A stretch of 64,000 nucleotides of DNA, from NCBI RefSeq assembly GCF_003347495.1, contig NZ_QCXY01000001.1, forward strand, positions 868,001 to 932,000, in the 5' to 3' direction. This document shows, piece after piece, positions 8,326-16,424 of the stretch (its first letter is position 1; each line of letters opens with the position of its first letter). This stretch comes from Pleomorphovibrio marinus (GTDB taxonomy: Bacteria > Bacteroidota > Bacteroidia > Cytophagales > Cyclobacteriaceae). The notes under the pieces are model-generated. The model ran no database searches, was not told where the DNA came from, and was given only the letters and a program-made list of their open reading frames with translations. A program made the position numbers and the translations under genes.

Positions 8326-8739
8326 TTATTTTGTTTTTCCTTTAATTACCAATGATAATTCTTCAACTTCAAAATTATCGATTTGGTTCTCCTCAAAGTA
8401 TTTTTTTAATAAAAGTACCAGACCGGGGTCTTTATAGTCCTTGATTTCTTGGGTATCGGTAAAGTATAAGTGACTGTGGGTTTCAAGCATTGGGTCAAAC
8501 CTCATAACCCCAACATCGTCAGTAAACTTTTTTAAAATACCTGCTCTTACAAAATTCTCAAGGGTCTTATAAATTGTTCCTAGGGAAATGGAGGGATTGG
8601 CTTCCTTCACTTTTTCATATACTGATTCCGCTGTGGGATGATCCGCAGAAACCTGAAGTGCATTGTACACTACCATCCTTTGATGGGTGAATTTCAACCC
8701 ACTTTCTATTATCCTTTTTTTTGCGGTTTCCACAGTCAT
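8326..8739 (-). CDS. Fur-family regulator, PerR-like, lacking structural-zinc cysteines
   Basis: A 137-residue Fur superfamily repressor with a winged-helix N-domain (LKFTHQRMVVYNAL, SLGTIYKTLENF). The five PerR metal ligands line up with a constant offset of three from the Bacillus subtilis PerR numbering: His34, Asp82, His88, His90, Asp101. It has no cysteine at all: the positions of the first CxxC pair are Phe93 and Thr96, and the C-terminal pair is missing too. It should therefore sense peroxide by metal-catalysed histidine oxidation, but fold without the structural zinc site. It precedes the peroxiredoxin gene in the same orientation. Confidence 0.88.
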   Translation of the reverse strand: MTVETAKKRIIESGLKFTHQRMVVYNALQVSADHPTAESVYEKVKEANPSISLGTIYKTLENFVRAGILKKFTDDVGVMRFDPMLETHSHLYFTDTQEIKDYKDPGLVLLLKKYFEENQIDNFEVEELSLVIKGKTK

Positions 8740-8892
8740 TGTCAGCTAATAATCATTCCTATTTGAGAATTAATGCGCAAAGGTAGGAAAAAAATCATGG
8801 CATCCCAAGGAATCTCTGATTATAATAGTTAGTTTTGTGAGCCCTAGAATCCCCATTATAACAGATTTTCAAGCCCTTAACCTGGGAAAATC
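8740..8892. promoter_or_regulatory. Divergent promoter region of perR-like gene and LMW phosphatase gene
   Basis: This 153 bp region separates divergent genes. On the plus strand TAGTTTTG (8830-8837) fits the Bacteroidota -7 consensus TAnnTTTG; no clear -33 TTG was found at the usual distance. A Per-box-like half site TTATAAT (8820-8826) and AATAATCATT near 8747 lie in the region, but no complete 7-1-7 inverted repeat is seen. Confidence 0.35.
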
Positions 8893-9390
8893 ATGATAAA
8901 AGTATTGTTTATTTGTTTGGGAAATATCTGTAGGTCCCCATTGGCCGCAGCCATTTTTACCCAAAAACTGCATGAGAGGAACTATACCCATCAGGTAAGT
9001 TGTGACAGTTGTGGAACTTCCGATTATCATATCGGCGAACTTCCTGATGAACGCACCATTGCCTGTGCCAAGCGTCACTCCATTCAACTGCACCATAGAG
9101 GCAGGCAATTGAATCGAAGCGATTTTAAGGACTTTGACTTATTTATCGCCATGGATCAGTCGAATGTTGACAACATCAATATGGCAGGCGAGATTTTTAA
9201 AATGACGCCAAAATGCCTGTTTTTGATCCGTCATTTTCAGAAAAACGCAGATTCCCAAGATGTTCCTGATCCTTATTACGGAGGGGAAGAGGGATTTGAA
9301 AAAGTATATGAAATCCTTAATGAATCCATTGATGGTCTTATCTCCATGATGGAAAAAGATTTTGATATAGAGAATGGAAGACTTCTTTAA
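8893..9390 (+). CDS. Low-molecular-weight protein-tyrosine phosphatase family protein
   Basis: A 165-residue LMW-PTP fold enzyme. The catalytic P-loop CLGNICRSP begins at Cys8 with Arg14, and the general acid loop DPYYGG lies near residue 125; both are intact. Its 3' end overlaps the next gene, a fructosamine-kinase homologue, by 17 bases. In other bacteria the LMW phosphatase paired with this kinase dephosphorylates ribulosamine-5-phosphates on proteins, preparing them for the kinase, so a deglycation role is more likely here than tyrosine-phosphate signalling. That is inference from context and family knowledge. Confidence 0.9.
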   Translation: MIKVLFICLGNICRSPLAAAIFTQKLHERNYTHQVSCDSCGTSDYHIGELPDERTIACAKRHSIQLHHRGRQLNRSDFKDFDLFIAMDQSNVDNINMAGEIFKMTPKCLFLIRHFQKNADSQDVPDPYYGGEEGFEKVYEILNESIDGLISMMEKDFDIENGRLL

Positions 9391-10240
9391 CCAAGTTTTT
9401 TTGCGTGTTTTTGGTAAAGAACCTGTACTCCAACAGTATCGGATGATTGCTGCTGGCACCATCAACCAGGCCATCTATCTCCATACAGACCGTGGAGAGT
9501 TTATGCTCAAAGTAAATCATCAGGAGGATAGTGATATTTTCAAAAGGGAAGATGAGGGCTTAAAACTGCTAAGGGAGAATTGCGGGCTTTTGGTCCCGCA
9601 GACCCTGTACGAAGGCAGGCTTGAAGACCGTAATTACCTTCTGATGGAATGGGTGAAAGGGGTAAAGCCTTCAGAAGACTATTCTCAAGTGTTGGGTGAG
9701 GGGATGGCAGAACTGCACATGGCCACCCAAAACCAATTTGGGTTGGAGGTAGATAATTATATCTCCATTTTACCACAATCCAATCGGGCCCACCAGGATT
9801 GGGAGGACTTTTTTATAGCAGAAAGACTGGAGCCCATGCTACAAAGGGCTCTTTACGAGGGGCTGGTAGATGAAACATTTATGGGGAGGTTCAGAGGAAT
9901 CTACCCTAAGTTAAGCAGTGTTTTTCCTAAAGAAAAACCCGCCCTCCTGCATGGGGACCTCTGGGCAGGAAACGTAATCACAGGCCCCAACGGACTTCCT
10001 GCACTTATAGATCCTGCGGTTTATTTTGGACACAGAGAAGTGGATCTTGCCTTCTCCAAACTTTTCGGAGGCTTTGACAACAAGTTTTACCAAAGTTACC
10101 ATTCGGTTTTCCCACTTGAACCGGGTTTTGAGGAGCGAGTGGAAATTTATAACCTCTACCCTTTATTGGTGCATGTGAATTTATTTGGAAAAAGTTATCT
10201 TTCTGGGGTGCAGCGCACGATAAAGCGATGGTTGGCTTAA
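9374..10240 (+). CDS. Fructosamine/ketosamine-3-kinase family protein
   Basis: A 288-residue protein kinase-like enzyme of the FN3K family (bacterial members phosphorylate protein-bound ribulosamines or erythrulosamines, which then decay and free the lysine). It shows the N-lobe GTINQAIYLHT and FMLKVN with the ATP-binding lysine, the catalytic loop LLHGDLWAGNV near residue 192 and LIDPAVYFGHREVDLA (the metal-binding DxA block) near 212. ATG 9374 lies inside the phosphatase gene; the 17-base overlap implies coupled translation. Its stop is two bases from that of the convergent aspartate kinase gene. Confidence 0.9.
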   Translation: MEDFFNQVFLRVFGKEPVLQQYRMIAAGTINQAIYLHTDRGEFMLKVNHQEDSDIFKREDEGLKLLRENCGLLVPQTLYEGRLEDRNYLLMEWVKGVKPSEDYSQVLGEGMAELHMATQNQFGLEVDNYISILPQSNRAHQDWEDFFIAERLEPMLQRALYEGLVDETFMGRFRGIYPKLSSVFPKEKPALLHGDLWAGNVITGPNGLPALIDPAVYFGHREVDLAFSKLFGGFDNKFYQSYHSVFPLEPGFEERVEIYNLYPLLVHVNLFGKSYLSGVQRTIKRWLA

Positions 10241-10242
10241 AT

Positions 10243-11523
10243 TTATAGGGGAATTTTTTCCATCAAATATTGCAAGGTGGTAGGGCTTTTCTGGCTTAGT
10301 CTAATCCCGTTTTCTTTGGCTCCATATTTTGATTCTTGATCCTGCGTATAGTTTTTAACCGTAACCAAAGAAAGGTTGGCTTGCTGCTCGACCACAAAAA
10401 CCTCTTGGAGGGATTTTGGTAATACCAATCTCGGTTTATCCATAACGTCCAAAACTGCTCTAAGGGTAACGGCAGAGGCCTGTATCAGGTTAATGGTCCA
10501 GTTTTGCTGCTTTGCGGCTTTAAAGATTTCTTCAAAATGGAAACCACCAATTCTGGAAAGGTCCCTGATTCGGAAAGTTAACAATACCTGGTTTTTCTTG
10601 ATTACTGTGATGGGAATTCGGGGGTCGTCCTGGAAGCTACCGATTACCGTACCAGTGGAGCTAGGTTCGACAAAAGACTTAACGTATAAGGGAATCTTAT
10701 GCTTGGCCAGTGGCTTGACCGTTTTAGGATGGATTACCTTTGCCCCAAAATAGGTCATCTCCGCGGCTTCCTCAAAGTCCAAGTATTCAAACTTTACCGC
10801 ATCTGGAAATAAATCAGGATCCCCATTAAGGATGCCGGAAACATCTTTCCAGATGGTAACACTTTTTGCACCTAGGCTAACGGCCAGAATGGCGGCTGTA
10901 AAATCTGACCCTTCCCTTCCAAGGGTAACTGTATGGTTTAACCAATCACTACCCATAAAGCCCTGTGTAATTACCGGATACCTTTCTAACTGCGAGACCA
11001 GTAATTTCCTGCACTGCTGCATGGTCAATACCCAATCCACTCTTCCTATCTTGTGATTGGAATCAGTGGCAATAAGCTCCCGTGCATCTTGCCAAAGACA
11101 ATAATTCCCTTGGAGGCAAAGGTATTCCTGTAATATTCTTGTAGAGATCAACTCCCCAAAACCAATAATCTGGTCATAGAAAAAGGCTTCCCCCTCTTCA
11201 ATGAATTTTTGATTTTCCAAAGTTCGCTTAAGTTTGGAAAAATCATTTTTCAGTCGGTTGAAGATACTGTGGTTTCCCGGGAAAAGTTGTTGACATGCTT
11301 CTTGATGAAGGGATTCAACCTTTTCAAGTTCAGTGGAAAAGGGTTCGCGGACAAAAGCCTTATTAATAATCTCTTCCAGTAAATCGGTAGTGTCTCCCAT
11401 TGCCGAAACCACTACTATAAGACCCTGTTTCCAGTTGGTATTCAGCACTTTAGCAACATTTTCTATTGAATCGGCATCTTTTACAGAGGCCCCACCGAAC
11501 TTATACACTAAAGGTTGGATCAT
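10243..11523 (-). CDS. Aspartate kinase
   Basis: A 426-residue monofunctional aspartokinase, the first enzyme of the lysine/threonine/methionine pathway. Residues 8-14 (KFGGASV) form the ATP/aspartate site, GREGSDFTAAIL the phosphate-binding block, and IWKDVSGIL and YFGAKVIHPKT follow in family order. The C-terminal third carries ACT-type regulatory sequence, so allosteric feedback is expected. The next enzymes, Asd (26 kb) and DapF (55 kb), are elsewhere in the window, so the pathway is scattered. It diverges from fbp across only 56 bp. Confidence 0.92.
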   Translation of the reverse strand: MIQPLVYKFGGASVKDADSIENVAKVLNTNWKQGLIVVVSAMGDTTDLLEEIINKAFVREPFSTELEKVESLHQEACQQLFPGNHSIFNRLKNDFSKLKRTLENQKFIEEGEAFFYDQIIGFGELISTRILQEYLCLQGNYCLWQDARELIATDSNHKIGRVDWVLTMQQCRKLLVSQLERYPVITQGFMGSDWLNHTVTLGREGSDFTAAILAVSLGAKSVTIWKDVSGILNGDPDLFPDAVKFEYLDFEEAAEMTYFGAKVIHPKTVKPLAKHKIPLYVKSFVEPSSTGTVIGSFQDDPRIPITVIKKNQVLLTFRIRDLSRIGGFHFEEIFKAAKQQNWTINLIQASAVTLRAVLDVMDKPRLVLPKSLQEVFVVEQQANLSLVTVKNYTQDQESKYGAKENGIRLSQKSPTTLQYLMEKIPL

Positions 11524-11579
11524 TAACAGGGATTAATTTGGTACAGGAGCGATATTTTTTGTAAATTGAGCACAAAACT

Positions 11580-12599
11580 ATGAAGACAAAGCCTTATAAA
11601 CAAGACAATTCGGCCCTTGGCTATAACGTTGGTGTGACTTTAGATCGTTTTATAAAAAGTCACCAATCTCACTTTGCTTATGCCACAGGTGAATTGTCGC
11701 AATTGCTTCGGGATATAGCCTTGGCAGCCAAAATCGTTTCTAGGGAAATCAGCAGGGCGGGACTCAGCCAGGTAACAGGCGCCTACGGAAACGTGAATAT
11801 ACAGGGGGAAGAACAACAAAAATTGGACGTGGTCGCCGATATACGCTTTACACGTGCCCTAACGAAGGGAGGTGAGGTGTGTGCTGTAGTTTCAGAGGAG
11901 GAGGATGAAGTAATTGATTTGCATAACAGTAAGGGGAAATATGTGGTAGCCATTGACCCCCTAGACGGTTCCTCCAATATAGACGTTAACGTATCCATTG
12001 GTACCATTTTCTCCATTTATAGGCGCATAACCCCTACAGGATCGCCTATTCAGGCCGAGGATATATTACAAAAAGGCACAGACCAAGTGGCTGCAGGATA
12101 TGTGCTATATGGCTCCTCCACCATGTTGGTTTACACCACTGGAATGGGAGTGAATGGGTTTACCTATGAAAGGTCCTTGGGAGAGTTTTTCCTTTCCCAT
12201 TCTCAAATGAAGACGCCTCAAGTGGGAAATATCTACACCATCAACGAGGGACTGCACAGGGAGTTGGATGAAAACATACATTCCTACCTACTTCAATGTA
12301 AAGAAAGAGGCTATACGGCCAGGTACATAGGAAGCTTAGTGGCCGATTTCCATCGCAATTTGCTGAAAGGAGGCATCTACCTATATCCGGCCACCAAAAA
12401 GAACCCTCAAGGAAAGATTCGTTTATTGTATGAGGCAAATGCCCTTGCCTTTATCGCAGAACAATCCGGGGGGTTGGCCACAGATGGGAAAAAAAGGATT
12501 TTGGATATTGTTCCAAGTGAATTGCACCAAAGAACCCCCTTCTATATTGGGAGTGAATCCATGGTAAAAGATGTCAGTAGCTTTTACTTGGATCTTTAG
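11580..12599 (+). CDS. fbp: Class I fructose-1,6-bisphosphatase
   Basis: A 339-residue class I FBPase, which hydrolyses fructose-1,6-bisphosphate to fructose-6-phosphate in gluconeogenesis. The metal-binding motif [12 protein letters not shown] is near residue 127, after the VVSEEEDE metal-ligand block, and the substrate block [14 protein letters not shown] and [17 protein letters not shown] follow. Length and order are normal for bacterial class I enzymes. The gene diverges from aspartate kinase, and its stop overlaps the stop of the convergent small gene by four bases. Confidence 0.96.
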   Translation: MKTKPYKQDNSALGYNVGVTLDRFIKSHQSHFAYATGELSQLLRDIALAAKIVSREISRAGLSQVTGAYGNVNIQGEEQQKLDVVADIRFTRALTKGGEVCAVVSEEEDEVIDLHNSKGKYVVAIDPLDGSSNIDVNVSIGTIFSIYRRITPTGSPIQAEDILQKGTDQVAAGYVLYGSSTMLVYTTGMGVNGFTYERSLGEFFLSHSQMKTPQVGNIYTINEGLHRELDENIHSYLLQCKERGYTARYIGSLVADFHRNLLKGGIYLYPATKKNPQGKIRLLYEANALAFIAEQSGGLATDGKKRILDIVPSELHQRTPFYIGSESMVKDVSSFYLDL

Positions 12600-12904
12600 C
12601 CACTGTACTTTCTCCTTATTTGGATTTTTTGACACTGCCTATCTATAATGGCTCTGCTGAGATCCTCGGCTATTTGCCCTGGCGGGGACTCATGAAGGAT
12701 AACTTTAAGTTTATCCTCCCTAAGATCAATCCTATAACAAAATTGCAAGAGTTTTTCCATATCTCGATCTAACCAATGCTTCACAACAGGTACCAAAACG
12801 ACAACTAGCTGATCCACATTGTCAAGGGACGCAGGAATTGCCAATCCCAAGGATTTTTCCAAGGTATAGGCAGTATGTTGCAAGTCCAGGTTACTTATTG
12901 ACAA
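12596..12904 (-). CDS. Small conserved hypothetical protein
   Basis: A 102-residue protein with no family that I recognise. It has a hydrophobic central strand ([19 protein letters not shown]), followed by a helix-strand-helix pattern ([33 protein letters not shown]), and a basic C-terminus (QKIQIRRKY). There is no signal peptide, so it is probably cytoplasmic. It sits 12 bp downstream of the DUF5606 gene and two genes downstream of engB in the same orientation, so a housekeeping operon is likely. Its stop overlaps the fbp stop in the opposite strand. Confidence 0.6.
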   Translation of the reverse strand: MSISNLDLQHTAYTLEKSLGLAIPASLDNVDQLVVVLVPVVKHWLDRDMEKLLQFCYRIDLREDKLKVILHESPPGQIAEDLSRAIIDRQCQKIQIRRKYSG

Positions 12905-12916
12905 AGCATTTATTTT

Positions 12917-13363
12917 TTAATCCGCTTTACCCTTTTCGGCCTTATCTCCAGCATCGCTTTCCTTGATGTCTTCTTTCAGCAATTCAGGGAAAATCTGATG
13001 GATGATGGCATACCAGCTTATCATTTTTTTGATATCCGAAACGTATACCCTGCTTTCATCGTATTCTGGAAGCACGTGCTTCAAAAAGGCTTTATATTCT
13101 TCATTGTCCGCATCCCCTAGTCCGGTGTCCCCTTGAAACTCCTTTTCAATCTTTTTTAATACCTCTACTAGGGGTTTGGATCCTTCCTCATCGGTGGTGT
13201 AGATAGAAATCTCACTAAGAAGCGAAACCCTCTGCGAGGCCCCCACTACCAATTTACCCTTTTTTTCATCCAAGGATTCTAAAATCACCCCTGTCCTACT
13301 GGGCTTAAGGACTTTATATAATCCTGGCTTGCCAGATACTGTTGCTATTTCCTTAAATTCCAT
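12917..13363 (-). CDS. DUF5606 domain-containing protein
   Basis: A 148-residue Bacteroidota protein. ATG 13363 is preferred because the DUF5606 N-terminus (MEFKEIATVSGKPGLYKVL) begins exactly there; an ATG nine codons upstream (13390) gives an unrelated extension. The first 60 residues form a small beta-rich domain (GVILESLD, LVVGASQRVSLLSEISIY). A helical part follows and the tail is charged, rich in Lys, Glu and Asp. The function is unknown. It lies between engB and a small hypothetical gene in one minus-strand group. Confidence 0.8.
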   Translation of the reverse strand: MEFKEIATVSGKPGLYKVLKPSRTGVILESLDEKKGKLVVGASQRVSLLSEISIYTTDEEGSKPLVEVLKKIEKEFQGDTGLGDADNEEYKAFLKHVLPEYDESRVYVSDIKKMISWYAIIHQIFPELLKEDIKESDAGDKAEKGKAD

Positions 13364-13413
13364 GTATCGCTCGTTTAGATTAGGTTGCAAATATAGGAGT
13401 TAAGCACCAATCA

Positions 13414-14028
13414 TCAACTTTGCTGATTATTTTGGTAGAAATCGGATACCTGCTCCTGAATATAGGAGATAACGTCTTCCCTTCCCATTGAAGTTTCGGC
13501 AGAGGTGACAAAATAATCCGGTACTTCTTCAAATAGTTCAAGCATCTTATCCAAAAATTTTTTTACGTTAAGAGAGGTTTTTGACTTTGACTGCTTATCG
13601 GCCTTGGTAAAAAGGAGTGCAACAGGAATCCCATTTTGCCCGCACCAATATATAAATTCTACGTCAATTTGCTGTGGCGTATGCCTGCTGTCGACCAAAA
13701 CAAACACCACCTCTAGGTTTTCCCGCAAGGTGAGGTACTGTCGTATCATTTTTTCCCACTCTTCGCGCATTGTCTTACTTACCTTAGCGAATCCATAGCC
13801 CGGCAAATCCACCATGTACCAACGTCCATCCACGTCAAAGTGATTGATAAGCTGGGTTTTCCCCGGTGTTCCGGAGATTTTTGCCAAGCCCTTGTTATTG
13901 GCCAACATGTTAATCAGACTACTTTTTCCCACGTTAGACCGGCCAATAAAGGCAAATTCCGGCTTGTCCGGAGAGGGGCATTTTCTAAAGTCCGTGTTAC
14001 TTATTATAAATTTGACCGATTTGATCAT
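13414..14028 (-). CDS. engB: Ribosome biogenesis GTPase EngB (YihA/YsxC)
   Basis: A 204-residue TRAFAC-class GTPase needed for assembly of the large ribosomal subunit. The G1 motif is GRSNVGKSS (residues 29-37), G3 is DLPGYGFA with the EngB-specific glycine-tyrosine, and G4 is TKAD. The GTPGKTQ segment (G2) is also present. Length is normal. It heads a minus-strand group with DUF5606 and a small hypothetical gene, and diverges from ubiE across 118 bp. Confidence 0.95.
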   Translation of the reverse strand: MIKSVKFIISNTDFRKCPSPDKPEFAFIGRSNVGKSSLINMLANNKGLAKISGTPGKTQLINHFDVDGRWYMVDLPGYGFAKVSKTMREEWEKMIRQYLTLRENLEVVFVLVDSRHTPQQIDVEFIYWCGQNGIPVALLFTKADKQSKSKTSLNVKKFLDKMLELFEEVPDYFVTSAETSMGREDVISYIQEQVSDFYQNNQQS

Positions 14029-14120
14029 TGCTAGCTTTTTGTTACAAAGTTAAGCTTTATTGTCAAAATACCGGATTCCAATAAATCATTAACATTTTTC
14101 CATTGCTCAGGTTTACTTGT

Positions 14121-14128
14121 TAGTTTTG
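14121..14128 (+). promoter_or_regulatory. Candidate -7 box for ubiE-porT
   Basis: TAGTTTTG matches TAnnTTTG and lies 18 bp upstream of the ubiE start. A TTG at 14103-14105 is 15 bp upstream, closer than the usual -33 spacing. Confidence 0.4.
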
Positions 14129-14146
14129 TAAACAAAAAAAACGTCC

Positions 14147-14869
14147 ATGGCAGTAGTACCCTATAAGGATAATAACGAAGGCAAAAAAGAGCAGGTAGCC
14201 AGTATGTTTAACAACATCAGCAAAAAGTACGACCTGCTAAACCATGTGCTAAGTTTGGGGATTGATATTTCATGGAGAAAAAAAGCAGTCAAACTGCTGA
14301 AAGATGACGCCCCAAAATTAATCCTTGACATAGCCACCGGTACTGGGGACTTTGCCATTGAAGCCTTGGCATTAAACCCGGATAAAGTCATCGGAGTGGA
14401 TATCTCTGAAGGCATGCTGGAGGAAGGAAGAAAAAAGCTGAAGAAAAAAAAGCTGGACCATAGAATTGAACTTCAGTTGGGGGATTCAGAAAAGCTTTTG
14501 TTCCCGGAAAATAAATTCGATGCTGTTATCGTTTCATTTGGTGTAAGAAATTTTGAAGATTTGGAAAAAGGCCTTTCGGACATGTATAGAGTCCTAAAGC
14601 CAGGTGGTAAAACAGTGATTGTGGAATTTTCCAAACCCAAAAAATTTCCTTTAAAGCAAGTTTACCATCTTTATTTTAAGTATATTCTGCCAAAAATTGG
14701 GAAACTCGTATCTAAGGACAACTCTGCTTATACCTACCTACCTGAGTCGGTGCAAGCTTTTCCGGATGGAAAGGACTTCTTGAAAATATTAGAAACGGTA
14801 GGGTTTAAAAACACAACATGCAAACCACTTACTTTCGGAATCAGCTCCATTTATGTAGGGGAAAAGTAG
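14147..14869 (+). CDS. ubiE: Demethylmenaquinone methyltransferase UbiE/MenG
   Basis: A 240-residue class I SAM-dependent methyltransferase that makes menaquinone from demethylmenaquinone. It has the UbiE-specific FNNISKKYDLLNHVLSLGID block, the SAM motif LDIATGTGDFAIEA, the IVSFGVRNFEDL block and the YRVLKPGGK strand. Length is normal. The 3' end overlaps the porT-like gene by 52 bases, an arrangement known from other Bacteroidota where ubiE precedes porT/sprT. Confidence 0.95.
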   Translation: MAVVPYKDNNEGKKEQVASMFNNISKKYDLLNHVLSLGIDISWRKKAVKLLKDDAPKLILDIATGTGDFAIEALALNPDKVIGVDISEGMLEEGRKKLKKKKLDHRIELQLGDSEKLLFPENKFDAVIVSFGVRNFEDLEKGLSDMYRVLKPGGKTVIVEFSKPKKFPLKQVYHLYFKYILPKIGKLVSKDNSAYTYLPESVQAFPDGKDFLKILETVGFKNTTCKPLTFGISSIYVGEK

Positions 14870-15594
14870 TTTACTTTATCTTGTTTTCTGTGCTTTTTTG
14901 TGTCCAGGCAAATGCCCAGGATAGAGGAATGATTTTTCATAAATCTGGCAGTGATGACCAATGGATTTCCTACGGCTTCTTTCTTGCCGCGCACAACAGC
15001 AGCTTAAGGGTAAAATACTCTGATGCCTTCCTTAACCCTGATGCACCGGATATCAACAATGTAAGAGCAATCATGCCTGTGTTTTCACCCGGATTCGCTT
15101 TGGGCTTTTTGGTGACCGGAAGGATACATGATCAAATGAATGTTCTCTTTACCCCAAAAGTAGGGTTTTATGAACATAGAACCGAAATACAGTTATTTTC
15201 CGATGATGCAAATGCCCCGGGAGGTCTGGGTATTAGCACAGTTCCTCTCTTCACCGAAGAGACATTAGTGGAATTTCCTGTCTTATTAAAATACAAATCC
15301 CAACGCTTTAACAACACGAGAATGTTTTTTATGGGTGGATTAAATGGGCAAATCAGAACCAAAAACCAAGAAGAGGCAGATGAGGATGATGTGGTATTGA
15401 GAGGAAGGGACGTTGCTTTGGAACTGGGTATGGGTTTTGATTTTTACTTTCAATTTTTTAAGTTTTCTCCAGAAATTAGGTTCTCCCATGGGCTTACTAA
15501 TCTCTACCGGGAGGGTTTTGCTGACTCCAGGTTCGATGGGGCAATCACGGATATTCGCCGAAAATCCATTACCATTTATCTTAATTTTCAATAG
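14818..15594 (+). CDS. PorT-like outer-membrane beta-barrel protein (type IX secretion)
   Basis: A 258-residue protein with a signal peptide (hydrophobic VVYFILFSVLFCVQANAQ) and alternating aromatic/hydrophobic strands typical of the PorT family (outer-membrane beta-barrel, PF13568). Strand-like motifs include ALGFLVTGRI, LLKYKSQRFNNTR, FFMGGLNGQIRTKN and LELGMGFDFYFQFFKFSPEIRFSHGL, ending with an aromatic residue-rich strand TIYLNFQ. PorT/SprT is needed for type IX secretion and gliding. Its start is 52 bases inside ubiE; no nearer start keeps a normal signal peptide. The ubiE neighbour supports the orthology. Confidence 0.82.
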   Translation: MQTTYFRNQLHLCRGKVVYFILFSVLFCVQANAQDRGMIFHKSGSDDQWISYGFFLAAHNSSLRVKYSDAFLNPDAPDINNVRAIMPVFSPGFALGFLVTGRIHDQMNVLFTPKVGFYEHRTEIQLFSDDANAPGGLGISTVPLFTEETLVEFPVLLKYKSQRFNNTRMFFMGGLNGQIRTKNQEEADEDDVVLRGRDVALELGMGFDFYFQFFKFSPEIRFSHGLTNLYREGFADSRFDGAITDIRRKSITIYLNFQ

Positions 15595-15665
15595 CAAGAC
15601 GTAATTTAGCTGGAGAAAATTGGCAGGTCTCTTTTTTTTGCCTGACGAACTTTTTAAATTCAATC

Positions 15666-16424
15666 ATGGAAAAAAAGATCGCATTCATCACAGGGGCCAC
15701 TTCGGGTATAGGTAAGGCCTGTGCCATTTCCCTAGCCAAGGAAGGATTTGCCATTATTGCCTGCGGCAGGCGAAAAGAGAGATTGGTACAGCTTGAAAAG
15801 GAACTACCAAAGGGTACTCCCTACACTTATCTTAATTTTGATGTGCGCATAAAAAATGAAGTTTATGCAGCCATAGACTCCCTTCCAGAAGAATGGCAGG
15901 AAATCGAGGTGCTAATCAACAATGCAGGCAATGCCCATGGACTGGATCCTATTCACGAAGGTAGCGAAGATGATTGGGATGCTATGATTGACATCAATGT
16001 AAAAGGGCTTCTTTATGTTTCCAAAAAAATCACCCCAGGTATGGTGAAAAGAAAAAGCGGCCAAATTATCAATGTTGGCTCATCTGCCGGCAAGGAAGTT
16101 TACCCCAGAGGTAATGTTTACTGCGGTTCAAAATCTGCTGTGGATGCCATCACCACTGGAATGCGCATCGACCTTAACCCCTATGGCATAAGGGTCATTG
16201 GCATACATCCGGGCTTAGTGGAGACAGAATTCAGCATGGTAAGGTTTAAAGGGGACGAGGAAAAATCTGAAAAGGTGTACCAAGGGTTTGAAGCACTTCA
16301 AGCGGAGGACATTGCCGATATTATCACTTTCGCCATTACCAGACCAAGACATGTGGTCATTGCTGATATGCTGGTGTATCCCCTTGCACAGGCCAGCACG
16401 ACCATTTTTAACAAGAAGGGGTAA
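15666..16424 (+). CDS. SDR-family NADP-dependent oxidoreductase (YdfG-like)
   Basis: A 252-residue classical short-chain dehydrogenase. It has the cofactor motif TGATSGIG (about residues 9-16), the ACGRRKERL arginines that favour NADPH, NNAGNA near residue 89, the catalytic serine in VGSSAGKE and the YCGSK Tyr-Lys pair near residue 150. The sequence resembles YdfG-type enzymes (serine/3-hydroxy acid dehydrogenases with wide substrate range). Its stop abuts the start of the VanX-like lipoprotein gene with no gap. Confidence 0.88.
   Translation: MEKKIAFITGATSGIGKACAISLAKEGFAIIACGRRKERLVQLEKELPKGTPYTYLNFDVRIKNEVYAAIDSLPEEWQEIEVLINNAGNAHGLDPIHEGSEDDWDAMIDINVKGLLYVSKKITPGMVKRKSGQIINVGSSAGKEVYPRGNVYCGSKSAVDAITTGMRIDLNPYGIRVIGIHPGLVETEFSMVRFKGDEEKSEKVYQGFEALQAEDIADIITFAITRPRHVVIADMLVYPLAQASTTIFNKKG

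Noticed and set aside
8740-8892. A complete Per box upstream of the perR-like gene
   Set aside because: Only half sites such as TTATAAT (8820-8826) are visible; no 7-1-7 inverted repeat could be put together.
10376-10753. 125-codon frame opposite the aspartate kinase gene
   Set aside because: Fully antisense to a conserved gene and without domain features or a signal.
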